64,000 nt of DNA, from NCBI GenBank assembly GCA_045806965.1, contig JBJMIG010000021.1, positions 20,644 through 84,643 on the forward strand, given 5' to 3'. Shown one piece after another: positions 43,271-51,971 of this stretch. Under the pieces are notes generated by a model. It did no database searches. It had not been told where the DNA came from and saw only the letters and a list, made by a program, of their open reading frames with translations. A program made the position numbers and the translations under genes. Numbering within the stretch: position 1 is the stretch's first letter; the number at the start of each line of letters is the position of its first letter. Source of the DNA: DASYTH01 sp045806965. GTDB taxonomy: Bacteria; Actinomycetota; Actinomycetes; Mycobacteriales; Pseudonocardiaceae.

Positions 43271-43927
43271 TCACCGGTGCGACACAGCGGCGCTCGCGGC
43301 CGCCGTCGAGCCGGTGAGCGCCGCGCCAAGGCCAAGTCCGATGTAAACGGTCCCGGCGACCAGCCGCTGAACTTTGACCATCCGGGGTTTGCGCAGACCG
43401 CTGGCGATGGTGCCGGCCAGGAGGGCGTAACAGCCATCGCTGACGAACGTGATCGCGACCACCACGGCGCCGAGCAGGATGACCTGTAGCACGATCGCGC
43501 CGCGCTCCCGGTCCACGAACTGCGGCAGGAACGCCAGGAAGAACAGCGCGGCCTTGGGGTTCAGCAGCCCGACGACCAACCCCTGGCGGCAGACGTGCAG
43601 CAGGGACTGCTCCTCGACCGAATCCACCCCGGGGAGTCGGGTCCGGTCCAGCAACTTGCGGACGCCGAGATACACCAGATAGCCCGCGCCGAGGAACCGG
43701 ACGATGTTGTAGAGCAGCGAGGAGGAGACGAGCAGCGCGGACAGGCCGAACGCCGTCCCCAACACCAGCACCAGGTTTCCGGCCCCAACGCCTAGAGCCG
43801 ACAGGATCCCCGCCTGCCGGCTCTGGTGAACGCTGCGGGTGATGACGTATACCACCGCCGGTCCCGGCACCACGGCGAACACCACCGCCGCCGCGCAAAT
43901 GAGCAGCAATTGATCGATCGTCAACAT
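43271..43927 (-). CDS. LysE/RhtB family amino-acid exporter
   Basis: 218 residues, six helices. MLTIDQLLLICAAAVVFAVVPGPAVVYVITRSVHQSRQAGILSALGVGAGN is the LysE/RhtB signature, with VGLLNPKAALFFLAFLPQFVD in the middle. It exports amino acids such as homoserine, threonine or leucine; the substrate is not determinable. ATG 43927 follows GGGGGAGG. No adjacent regulator. Repeat family A lies in its upstream region. Confidence 0.9.
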   Translation of the reverse strand: MLTIDQLLLICAAAVVFAVVPGPAVVYVITRSVHQSRQAGILSALGVGAGNLVLVLGTAFGLSALLVSSSLLYNIVRFLGAGYLVYLGVRKLLDRTRLPGVDSVEEQSLLHVCRQGLVVGLLNPKAALFFLAFLPQFVDRERGAIVLQVILLGAVVVAITFVSDGCYALLAGTIASGLRKPRMVKVQRLVAGTVYIGLGLGAALTGSTAAASAAVSHR

Positions 43928-44014
43928 CACGCCTCCCCCACGATCTCCTCCTGGGTGATCCGGGCCGACAGTACGCCGGCGAGGTCGGCGATGTTCAGAT
44001 TTGTCGAACAGCGG

Positions 44015-44070
44015 AAGGTGACATTCCCGCGCTGTCACACGCGGAATGTCACCTTGCGCGGTAAGAGGCG
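44015..44070. repeat. Repeat family A hairpin
   Basis: AAGGTGACATTCC (44015-44027) faces GGAATGTCACCTT (44042-44054) with a 14-base loop. The right side GCGGAATGTCACCTTGCGCG plus GTAAGAGGCG (44041-44070) is identical over 30 bases to 61290-61319. Confidence 0.8.
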
Positions 44071-44184
44071 CGCGGTCCTCGCCACGGCACGGCGACCGTC
44101 GGGGTTGACGCTGGGTGCCGAGGCTGCTTACCGTCTCAACGCACCCGAAAGTTCCGAGGCATCATCGAAAATTTCGGAGATCCC

Positions 44185-45528
44185 ATGCGCAGGATCATCG
44201 CCGTCGCGGCCGCCGTGCTCGCCACCTCAACCGCCACCGCCGCACCAGCCGTCGCCGGGAACAACTCGGTGATCACCGTGTCCGACCGGACCAAGCATCA
44301 GGAGATGGATGGGTTCGGCATCGCTGTCGCGTTCCGCAGGGTGGAACTGCTGCGCGACCTCTCGGCCAAGCAGCAGCGCGAAATTTTCGGACTGTGGTTC
44401 GACCGCAACACCGGGGCCGGACTCAGCATCCTGCGCCTCGGGATCGGCTCATCCCCGACCGGCAGCCCCTACGACAAGATGGTCTCCATCCAGCCCGACG
44501 ACCCGGGCGGTCCCGACGCCGCGCCGCGGTACGTCTGGGACGGCCAGGACAACGGCCAGGTCTGGGCGGCCAAGGTGGCCCAATCCTATGGCGTGCGCCG
44601 GTTCTACGCCGACGCCTGGAGCGCGCCGAGCTACATGAAGACCAATGGCGACGAGAACAACGGCGGCATGGTCAAGCCGGAGTGGGAAGCCGCCTACGCC
44701 CGCTACCTGCTGCAGTACACGAAGTTCTATGCCCAGGAAGGAATCCGGATCACCGACCTGGGGTTCACCAACGAGCCCGACTTCACAGCTCCCTACGCCT
44801 CGATGCGCTACACCCCGGCACAAGCCGCACAGTTCATCAAGGTGCTCGGTCCGGTGGCCAAGGGTGTGAAGCTGGCCTGCTGCGACTCCTTCGGTTGGGA
44901 CCAGGCCAAGGCCTACACGGACGCGATCACGGCCGACCCCGAGGCGCGGCGCTGGGTGCAGACCTATACCGGACACGCTTACGCCAGCCCGGTGACCAGC
45001 CCGCAGCCCACCAACAGCCGGACCTGGATGTCGGAGTGGAACCCGAGCGGCACCACCTGGAACGAGAACTGGGACGACGGCAGCGGCTACGACGGGTTCG
45101 CGGTGGCGCAGCAGATCCACGACTCGCTCGCGCTCGGCAACGTCAGCGCCTACGTGTACTGGGTCGGCGACTCACTCGGGGCCACTCGAGGGCTGATCCA
45201 GATCGACCAGGTCAACCAGACCTATCACGTGTCCAAGCGGCTGTGGGCGTTGGCGGCGTACAGCCGGTTCATCCGGCCGGGTGCGGTTCGGCTCGACGCC
45301 TCGGCAACCGACCCCGCCCTGCGGGTCTCGGCGTTCCGCAACGATGACGGCTCGACCGTGATCGAGGTCCTCAACACCGGCACCGCGCCGGTCACCTGGC
45401 AGCGCGGGCACGGCCGAGCCACCGCCTATCTCACCGACAACACGCACTCCCTCACCCCAACACCGGTCACCGGCCGGACCGTGTCCCTGCAACCTCGCGC
45501 GCTCACCACCATCGTGAGCAAGCGGTGA
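44185..45528 (+). CDS. Secreted GH30 glycoside hydrolase
   Basis: 447 residues with a Sec signal (MRRIIAVAAAVLATSTATAA, cleavage near PAVAG). The barrel starts HQEMDGFGIAVAFRRV, typical of GH30. Acid/base Glu197 is in LGFTNEPDF and nucleophile Glu284 in WMSEWNPSG. A C-terminal beta domain (about 375-447) completes the fold (VSAFRNDDGSTVIEVLNTG). Activities in the family include endo-beta-1,6-galactanase, glucanase and xylanase; galactanase would complement the GH53 enzyme at 5.5 kb. Single gene, with repeat A upstream. Confidence 0.88.
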   Translation: MRRIIAVAAAVLATSTATAAPAVAGNNSVITVSDRTKHQEMDGFGIAVAFRRVELLRDLSAKQQREIFGLWFDRNTGAGLSILRLGIGSSPTGSPYDKMVSIQPDDPGGPDAAPRYVWDGQDNGQVWAAKVAQSYGVRRFYADAWSAPSYMKTNGDENNGGMVKPEWEAAYARYLLQYTKFYAQEGIRITDLGFTNEPDFTAPYASMRYTPAQAAQFIKVLGPVAKGVKLACCDSFGWDQAKAYTDAITADPEARRWVQTYTGHAYASPVTSPQPTNSRTWMSEWNPSGTTWNENWDDGSGYDGFAVAQQIHDSLALGNVSAYVYWVGDSLGATRGLIQIDQVNQTYHVSKRLWALAAYSRFIRPGAVRLDASATDPALRVSAFRNDDGSTVIEVLNTGTAPVTWQRGHGRATAYLTDNTHSLTPTPVTGRTVSLQPRALTTIVSKR

Positions 45529-45626
45529 GCAGCCGAGATCAACGAGGCGGTCCTCGGTAAGCCCGGCAGCCCGGTTGGTCCGACGGTGACCGGAAGCCGC
45601 CGCCCGGCCGCCGACCTCGCACGCGG

Positions 45627-47255
45627 TCACTCCAGGGCGGCGAGAGCCGTGTTGTCCTGCGCGTTGCGGGCCGCGACATCGGCCGCGTCGGGGCTCGCCG
45701 GCCGGTCGGTGCCCGGACCGCGGAGCGGGACGTGCTTGATGGACAGGGCCAGGATCGGCACCACGGCGGCGAACGGGACGGCCCAGAGGAACACGTCGGA
45801 CAGGGCCGAGGCCAGCGACTCGAGGAAACCGGTGCGGACCGGGGCCGGCAACTGGTTCAGGGTGGCCGGGTCGACCCGGCCGGCGCCCCCGACGAGCTCG
45901 GCGCCCGCGGTGCCGAGCCGGGCCGACAGCGCGGCGGTGAGCTGGTGGGTGAAGATCGCTCCGAACAGCGACACGCCGAACGAGCCGCCGATCGACCGGG
46001 TGAAGGTGGCGGTGCTGCTGGCCACCCCGACATCCTTCTGCTCGACGCTGTTCTGGGCGATCAGCATGGTGGTCTGCATCAGGAAGCCCATACCGACACC
46101 GAGAACGGCGATGAACACTCCGGTCTGCCAGCGCGGCGTGTTCACGTCCTGTAGGGACAGCAGGTACATGGCCAACGTCATGACCACGCCGCCGAGCACC
46201 GGGAAGACCTTGTAGTGCCCGGTGCGGGTGATCATCTGGCCGACGATCAGGGAGATCACCATGGCGGCGCCCATCATCGGCAGCAGCAGCAGTCCGGAGT
46301 TGGTCGCGGAGGCGCCCTGGACGGTCTGCTGGTACAGCGGCAGGAAGTTGATCGCACCGAACAGGGCGAAGCCGAGCAGGAAGCCGATCGCCGAGATCAG
46401 GCTGAAGTTGCGGTTGCGGAACAGGCCGAGCGGCATGATCGGCTCGGTGGCCCGCCGTTCGACGAGGCCGAAGATCGCCAGCGACACCACGGCGATCACG
46501 ACGAGGCCGATGATCTGCGCCGAGCCCCAGTCGTACTGGGTGCCGCCCCAGGTGGTGATCAGCACGACGGCGGTGATGCCGACGGTGAGCAGCGCCGCGC
46601 CCAGCCAGTCGATGCGATGCTCGCTGCGCCGCTTGGGCAGGTGCAGCGTGGTGATCAGCACGATCAGCGCCGCGCCGCCGAGCGGCAGGTTGACGTAGAA
46701 CGCCCAGCGCCAGCTCAGGTTGTCGGTGATGAACCCGCCGATCAGTGGCCCGGCGATCATGGCAAGTGACATGACGGCGGCGATGATGCCCTGGTACCGG
46801 CCGCGTTCCCGGGGAGACACCAGGTCGGCGATGATCGCCATCACGTTGACGATCAGGCCGCCCGCGCCGAGTCCCTGCAGGGCCCGGAAGGCGATGAGCT
46901 GGGTCATCCCGTTGGCGGGTCCGCCCAGTATGGGCGAACCGGCCGCGCCGCACAGCGCCGAGCCGACCAGGAAGATCACGATCGAGATCAGGAAGATGGT
47001 CTTGCGGCCGTACAGGTCGCCGAGCTTGCCCCAGATCGGCGTGGAGACGGTGGTGCCGAGGATGTAGGCGGTGACCACCCAGGACAGGTGGGTCAGCCCG
47101 CCGAGTTCGCCGACGATGCGGGGAAGCGCGGTGCCGACGATGAAGTTGTCCAACATGGCCAGTGCGAGCGCCAGCAGCAGCCCGGGCAGGACCACCAGCA
47201 CCTCGCGACGCAGTCCCGGAGGTTGTGTCGATTCCGTGGGTGCCGCGTCAGACAT
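45627..47255 (-). CDS. DHA2 family MFS drug exporter
   Basis: 542 residues, 14-helix EmrB/QacA type. TM1 LPGLLLALALAMLDNFIVGTALPRI, motif A WGKLGDLYGRKTIFLISI and motif C AMIAGPLIGGFITDNLSWRWAFYVNLP. ATG 47255 has GGGAGGAA upstream. Divergent from a MarR gene across 104 bases, the usual arrangement for a drug pump controlled by its own repressor. The C-terminal 45 residues are polar. Confidence 0.92.
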   Translation of the reverse strand: MSDAAPTESTQPPGLRREVLVVLPGLLLALALAMLDNFIVGTALPRIVGELGGLTHLSWVVTAYILGTTVSTPIWGKLGDLYGRKTIFLISIVIFLVGSALCGAAGSPILGGPANGMTQLIAFRALQGLGAGGLIVNVMAIIADLVSPRERGRYQGIIAAVMSLAMIAGPLIGGFITDNLSWRWAFYVNLPLGGAALIVLITTLHLPKRRSEHRIDWLGAALLTVGITAVVLITTWGGTQYDWGSAQIIGLVVIAVVSLAIFGLVERRATEPIMPLGLFRNRNFSLISAIGFLLGFALFGAINFLPLYQQTVQGASATNSGLLLLPMMGAAMVISLIVGQMITRTGHYKVFPVLGGVVMTLAMYLLSLQDVNTPRWQTGVFIAVLGVGMGFLMQTTMLIAQNSVEQKDVGVASSTATFTRSIGGSFGVSLFGAIFTHQLTAALSARLGTAGAELVGGAGRVDPATLNQLPAPVRTGFLESLASALSDVFLWAVPFAAVVPILALSIKHVPLRGPGTDRPASPDAADVAARNAQDNTALAALE

Positions 47256-47359
47256 GGGTTCCTCCCGTTCCGCCGCCGGTAGTCCGGTAAAGAAAACTTT
47301 GCTAGAGGGGAATAGTTTGCTTCAGGCATAGTATCGGCATCCGCCTGGAAGGACCTGCC
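47256..47359. promoter_or_regulatory. Divergent DHA2/MarR promoter region
   Basis: An AT-richer stretch near 47290-47330 holds ACTTTGC and AGTTTGC 14 bases apart and an AAACT/AGTTT inverted pair, candidate MarR operator sequences overlapping both promoters. No perfect palindrome is seen. Confidence 0.45.
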
Positions 47360-47797
47360 GTGGCAGACTCGGACGCCCTGATCCGCGAGATCCTGGACAC
47401 TCAGCGTCGACTGCGGCAGTGGTACACCGAGGACGGCGATCACCCCTTGATGGACCTGCACCTCACCATGTCCCAGCTCAAGGTCATGATGGTGCTGTTC
47501 CGGCGCGGTCAGGCGTCCGGCCAGGAGTTGGCCAGGCGGTTCGGCACCAGCCTGGCGACGCTGACCGGCATCGTGGACCGGCTCGTCGCACAGGGCATGG
47601 TCACTCGGCGGGAAGATCCGACGGACCGCCGGGTACGCAGGCTCGAGCTGACGCCCGAGGGTCACGCGGTCGTCGACCGGATCACCGCGGCCGGCGAGGA
47701 CAACATGACCAAGCTGCTACACCGGTTGACCCCCTCGGCCCTGCGGGTCGTCGCCGAGGCCTTCGAGCTCATCCTGCACGCCGCGACCACCGACTGA
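47360..47797 (+). CDS. MarR family regulator of the adjacent exporter
   Basis: 145 residues. MarR core: LTMSQLKVMMVLFRRGQASGQELARRFGTSLATLTGIVDRLVAQGMVTRREDPTDRRVRRLELTPEGHAV, with intact recognition helix and DPTDRR wing. GTG 47360 has GGAAGGACC upstream. Probably represses the divergent DHA2 pump and itself, with release by a drug-like ligand. Confidence 0.92.
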   Translation: MADSDALIREILDTQRRLRQWYTEDGDHPLMDLHLTMSQLKVMMVLFRRGQASGQELARRFGTSLATLTGIVDRLVAQGMVTRREDPTDRRVRRLELTPEGHAVVDRITAAGEDNMTKLLHRLTPSALRVVAEAFELILHAATTD

Positions 47798-47881
47798 CCG
47801 GCCAACGAGGCTTCGCCCTGATGCGGCGCATACCCGCGCGTCGCAAGCCGGCCGGCGTCGCAGCCGGCCGGGTCCGACGGC

Positions 47882-48106
47882 TCATCCGGGTGTGCCGAGG
47901 GCGGCGGGGAGGTCCGTTCTCCTGGTGACGCCGAGCTTCGCGTAGACGCTGTGCAGATGGTTGTCGACGGTGCGTGCGGACAGGTGCAGGGTGATGGCGA
48001 TCTCCTTGCTCGTCGCGCCGCCGGCGGCGAGGACGGCCACCTCGGATTCGCGCCGGGTGAGCGGGACCGTTGCCGTCGATCTGAGCAGGCCGGGCGTCCG
48101 CGCGTC
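47882..48106 (-). pseudogene. LuxR HTH remnant
   Basis: Seventy-four codons reading LTRRESEVAVLAAGGATSKE, IAITLHLSARTVDNHLHSVY, AKLGVTRRTDLPAALG: a complete C-terminal LuxR/GerE HTH. Upstream in frame there is a TAG at 48107-48109 and no start before the HTH, so the sensor or receiver part is missing. Best read as the 3' remnant of a MalT-like or other LuxR regulator. Confidence 0.7.
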
Positions 48107-48139
48107 CTAACCACTCACTATCCGGCGCGCACCACGCGT

Positions 48140-48255
48140 CTGCGCCGGGCAGTCGCGATCACCGCGGGCGCGGCAGCGTCGCTGATCGCACTCACCGGAA
48201 CCGCATCCGGCACCCCGGCGGCCGCGTCCGGTGCCAAACCAACCCGAACCGGGCG
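48140..48255 (+). other. Orphan signal-peptide segment, out of frame with the protease
   Basis: In a different frame from the protease, this stretch encodes LRRAVAITAGAAASLIALTG then TASGTPAAASGA, a typical secretory signal, but it begins at CTG with no ATG, GTG or TTG in reach. Changing frame near 48240 (one missing C in the AAACCAACCC run would do it) joins it to NPNRAIAVEAPAPPGFSSWA, the upstream part of the protease. Confidence 0.6.
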
Positions 48256-48312
48256 ATCGCCGTCGAGGCTCCCGCGCCGCCCGGGTTCAGCTCGTGGGCA
48301 CAGCTCTATGCC

Positions 48313-49422
48313 GTGCAGCAACGGATCGACACCGTTGCCGACCAGATCCGGGGCGCCGCCGCCGGGCCCGAGGGGACCGGGTTCGGGTCCATCGTGGTCG
48401 AGCCCGAGCGGGGCCGGCTCCGGTTGTACTGGAAGGGCGCGGTGCCCTCGCCGGTGCGTGCCGTGCTCGCCAAGGACAGCGGGGTGACCGTGCTGATCGA
48501 GCCGGCCGCCTACAGCGAGGCGGAACTGCTCTCCGAGATCGACCGGATGGTGGCGTCCCAGCCGGCCGGACGGGCACTGCCGGCCAACCAGATCACCGGT
48601 GTCGGTCCGCGACCGGACTCCAGTGGCCTGCGGGTGTTCGTCAACGGCTCGGCGAGCGCCGGCCGGGAGCTGTCCGCCGTCGCGGCCGCCACCGTTCCGA
48701 CAACCGTCGAAGGAGGGGTGTTGCCGCGGACCGTCAGCCGGGCAGACGACTCCAGCCCGTACTTCGGCGGCGCACGCTGGAGCGGTTCGAGCCTGAGCTG
48801 CTCGACCGGTTTCGCGGTCACCCAAGGCACCACGACCAAGGTGCTCAGCGCCGCCCACTGCACCGCCGACGGAAGTTTCGCCTTCGACGGTGGCGGCGAC
48901 CCCATGGGCACCGTGACCAAGCCAACGGTTCCCGCCCGCGACTCGTTGCTGATCGACGCCCGCGCGGCCGGGATCATCTTCAACGGCTTCGGCGCCACGG
49001 AGACCATCAACTTCGTGGCCGGCCAACTGGGCAACAACTTCGGCGACCTCGTGTGCACCAGCGGCGCGTTCTCCGGCACCCGGTGCAACATCAGGATCGT
49101 CGGACCCAACGTTTCGCAGACTTTCGTGCAGGCCGACGGCACCACGGTGTTCTTCAACCGGCTGGTGATGGCGGACCAGCAGAGCGGGCTCAACGCCGCC
49201 GGCAACGGTGACAGCGGCGGGCCGGTGTTCAGCTACGGCGCGGACCCCACGACCGTGTTCGCCCGGGGCACCGTTACCGGGGCTGACACCCCGACCAGTC
49301 CGGTGACCTGCACCGGCGTTCCGGCGAGCTCGACCCGGTCGTGCTCATCGCGGGTGTGGTACACCCCGATCGCCCTGAGTCTGGACGGGTTCAGCACCAA
49401 GCTCCAACTCGTCACGAACTGA
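48313..49422 (+). CDS. Trypsin-like serine protease with propeptide, frameshifted at the N-terminus
   Basis: 369 residues counted from GTG 48313; coding sequence clearly extends upstream in frame (AIAVEAPAPPGFSSWAQLYA). A propeptide-like region (RLRLYWKGAVPSPVRAVLAK; VTVLIEPAAYSEAELLSEID) precedes the S1 protease domain, with His182 (LSAAHCTADG), Asp210 (ARDSLLIDA) and Ser301 (GNGDSGGPVF). The triad is intact. The secretion signal is encoded in another frame just upstream and lacks a start, so unless the sequence has an error the gene may be inactive. It resembles secreted chymotrypsin-like proteases of actinobacteria. Confidence 0.75.
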   Translation: MQQRIDTVADQIRGAAAGPEGTGFGSIVVEPERGRLRLYWKGAVPSPVRAVLAKDSGVTVLIEPAAYSEAELLSEIDRMVASQPAGRALPANQITGVGPRPDSSGLRVFVNGSASAGRELSAVAAATVPTTVEGGVLPRTVSRADDSSPYFGGARWSGSSLSCSTGFAVTQGTTTKVLSAAHCTADGSFAFDGGGDPMGTVTKPTVPARDSLLIDARAAGIIFNGFGATETINFVAGQLGNNFGDLVCTSGAFSGTRCNIRIVGPNVSQTFVQADGTTVFFNRLVMADQQSGLNAAGNGDSGGPVFSYGADPTTVFARGTVTGADTPTSPVTCTGVPASSTRSCSSRVWYTPIALSLDGFSTKLQLVTN

Positions 49423-49509
49423 GCCAGCACGACGTGCGTCGCGCCGGGCCGGCGATCCGCGGCCCGGCGCGATGTGGGCATCCGGGTCACAGGGAGGGTG
49501 ACCGATGCG

Positions 49510-50727
49510 TCACGGGCCTCGGCTTCCTCGGTGCCCGAGGCCAGCATCGGCGCGGATGCCCGATACGGGAACGAGTATGAACAGAATGGCGAGTGTCCCC
49601 ACGCCGGCCAGGATGAAGGTAACCCGCGCGCCGATCAGTTCGACCAGCAGCGCGCCGGCCAGATAGGCGACTGCGGCGCCCAGTTGGGCGGCGGTCCCGA
49701 GGGTGCCGAACACGCGGCCCAGCAACGCGCGGGGCACGAGGTTCTGCACGAGGGTGTCGTTGGCGATGTTCTCCATCGCATTGCCCGCTCCCGCGATCAG
49801 TTGAGCCGCGACCACAACCGCGAGGACCGGAGCGAGCCCGGTGAGCACATTGCCAACGCCGCTGACGCCCACCGCGACGACCAGCAGCGCCATCGGCGAG
49901 TACCCCCGGGTCAGCCGGGCGCACGCGGCGGACGTCAGCAGCATTCCGACGCCGAACGCGCTGGCCGCGAGACCGTAACCGGCGGGCCCGGCCGCCAACT
50001 CCTCGCCGGTGAGGAACACCAGCGCCACGTTGTCGACCCCGGCGAAGGCCACGATCAGGAACAGGGTGAGTACCAGGACCCGCACCTGCCGGTGCGTTGC
50101 CACATAGCGCACACCCGCCGCACCCTCGGCCCACACCCCGGTGACCGCCGCCGGATCGCGGGCCGGGGCGAGCGCCGGGATCCGCAGGAGCAGCAGTGCC
50201 GCGACGACGAAGGTCGCCGCGTCCACGACCAGCGCGGTGCGGACCCCGCCGGGCCCGGCGGCAAGTAAGCCGGCCAGTCCGGGGCCGACCGCGACTTGCA
50301 GGGTTCGGGTCAGCCCGAACAGCGAGTTGGCCGGGGCGCGGTCCACCGGGTCGACCAGAACCGGGACGACGCTGCGTCCGGCCGGGCTCAGGATCGTGGC
50401 CAGCACCGCGGCCGCCATGACCAGCGCGGCCAGCAGCGGCAGCGGCGGCAGGGCGACCGCGATCACGCCGATGACCAGCGCCGAGACCAGCTCGCAGCTG
50501 ATCATCAACCGGCGCGGCGCGACCCGGTCGACGAGCACGCCGGCCAGCGGTCCGCCGAGGCGCGGCAGCGCGTTCGCGAGCAGCAGCACGGCCACCCCGG
50601 TTGGCCCGTGTTGCTTGGCGGCGAGCAGCACGAGCGCGGTGACGGTGATCCCGTCTCCGACGAACGAAATCGCCCGCGCCGCCAGCAGCGCCCGGAAGGA
50701 GGGATTCCCGCGCAGCAGCATGACCAT
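49510..50727 (-). CDS. MFS transporter, MFS_3/EntS-like
   Basis: 405 residues with about 12 helices. NPSFRALLAARAISFVGDGITVTALVLLA is the start typical of the EntS/MFS_3 branch, with LPRLGGPLAGVLVDRVAPRRLMI as motif A. Possible substrates are siderophores or antibiotics; none can be inferred. ATG 50727, with ATG 50721 as alternative. Divergent from an ArsR-type regulator across a region with a 22-bp perfect palindrome, so probably regulated by it. Confidence 0.88.
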   Translation of the reverse strand: MVMLLRGNPSFRALLAARAISFVGDGITVTALVLLAAKQHGPTGVAVLLLANALPRLGGPLAGVLVDRVAPRRLMISCELVSALVIGVIAVALPPLPLLAALVMAAAVLATILSPAGRSVVPVLVDPVDRAPANSLFGLTRTLQVAVGPGLAGLLAAGPGGVRTALVVDAATFVVAALLLLRIPALAPARDPAAVTGVWAEGAAGVRYVATHRQVRVLVLTLFLIVAFAGVDNVALVFLTGEELAAGPAGYGLAASAFGVGMLLTSAACARLTRGYSPMALLVVAVGVSGVGNVLTGLAPVLAVVVAAQLIAGAGNAMENIANDTLVQNLVPRALLGRVFGTLGTAAQLGAAVAYLAGALLVELIGARVTFILAGVGTLAILFILVPVSGIRADAGLGHRGSRGP

Positions 50728-50758
50728 CAGGATGCGGCCAGCCGCGGCCGGTCATGCC

Positions 50759-50780
50759 GGATTCGGTGTACACCGAATCC
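50759..50780. promoter_or_regulatory. 22-bp perfect palindrome, probable ArsR-type operator
   Basis: GATTCGGTGTACACCGAATC flanked by G and C, 22 bases identical to its own reverse complement. Located between the divergent MFS (start 50727) and ArsR (start 50803) genes. Confidence 0.8.
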
Positions 50781-50802
50781 TCGACGTGCCATCGTTGCCG
50801 GC

Positions 50803-51792
50803 GTGACGCTGGTGCTGAGGTTCGGTCCGGACGACGCGGCGCGGTGCCGGTTCGCGATCTCACCGTTGCAGGAGACGATGTTGACCCTGCTGGTGCTGAA
50901 CGATCCGGGCCGGCACTGCTGGTATCTACCGTGGCTGCGCGACGTCCAACCCGTCGTGGCCGGGCTCGACCTGAGTCTGCTGCGCTTGGCCGCGCCGGTA
51001 CACGGGCACGGCCCGGACTTCCTGTGGCCCAGCCCGACCGGCCCGCTCACCACGATCGAGGATGATCTCGCCCGGGTACGGGCCACCGATCCGGGCATCG
51101 TCGCCGCCGCGCTGGCCGGCCATGCCCGCCGGCTCGACCCCCGCGACGTGCCCGCGAACCTCTACCGCGCGCTCACCGGCGACCCCGTCGAGGCCCGCGA
51201 CACGCTGGTGGCGCAACAGCGGCTGGCCTGGCAGGCCCTGGTCGAACCGCTGTGGGACCGAATTCGCGGCATGCTCGACGCGGACATCACCACGCGGGCC
51301 CGGCAACTGGCCGACGGCGGCCTTGAGGGTCTGTTCGCGAACCTGCACCCGCGCGCGACGTGGGCGGGTGACGCGCTGCACCTCACCGGCCTGCGCGCCG
51401 GGGTCGTCGATCTGCGCGGCCGCGGTCTGATCCTCCTCCCGGCGGCCTTCGGCTGGCCGAACCTGGGTATCGGGCCCACCGACGGCACCTCGGTCACTCC
51501 CCCGGTCCTGGCCTATCCCATGTTCGGCACCGCGCGGTTGTGGCATCCGTCCCCCCGCCCGCCGGCACTCGCCCGGCTCCTGGGTGCCGGCCGCGCGTTC
51601 GTGCTGGCGGAAACCCTCATTCCCAGCACGACAACCGGTCTCGCCCAGCGGGTGGACCTGGCCCTCGCCACCGTCTCGCAACACCTCACCGTGCTCCGCG
51701 AGGCCGGCCTGGTCATCGCGGAGCGCCGCGGCCGCGAGGTGCTCTACCGGCAGACGCCGCTCGCGGCCGCACTCCTGCACTCAGCCGGTTAG
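50803..51792 (+). CDS. ArsR family regulator with DUF5937-like N-terminus
   Basis: 329 residues from GTG 50803. A large N-terminal domain (FGPDDAARCRFAISPLQETMLTLLVLNDPGRHCWYLPWLR) typical of DUF5937-ArsR fusions leads to a C-terminal winged helix (IPSTTTGLAQRVDLALATVSQHLTVLREAGLVIAERRGREVLYRQTP). No cysteine metal-site cluster, so an organic ligand is more likely than arsenic. Divergent from the MFS exporter with a perfect palindrome between, making a self-contained regulator/pump pair. Confidence 0.9.
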   Translation: MTLVLRFGPDDAARCRFAISPLQETMLTLLVLNDPGRHCWYLPWLRDVQPVVAGLDLSLLRLAAPVHGHGPDFLWPSPTGPLTTIEDDLARVRATDPGIVAAALAGHARRLDPRDVPANLYRALTGDPVEARDTLVAQQRLAWQALVEPLWDRIRGMLDADITTRARQLADGGLEGLFANLHPRATWAGDALHLTGLRAGVVDLRGRGLILLPAAFGWPNLGIGPTDGTSVTPPVLAYPMFGTARLWHPSPRPPALARLLGAGRAFVLAETLIPSTTTGLAQRVDLALATVSQHLTVLREAGLVIAERRGREVLYRQTPLAAALLHSAG

Positions 51793-51971
51793 GTCGTTCG
51801 CCGAAGTGCCGCCCGCGGTGCCACCCCGGGCAAGTCCATGGCGGGCACCGGCACCCGCGCCTGGGGCGTGATCACCCTGCTGGGCCGGCCGGGGGTGACG
51901 CCGTGACGACGGCATCCTGGACCATCGGCGGACCGCGATGAGCACCTCGTCGTCGGACCACTCGCACTTTC

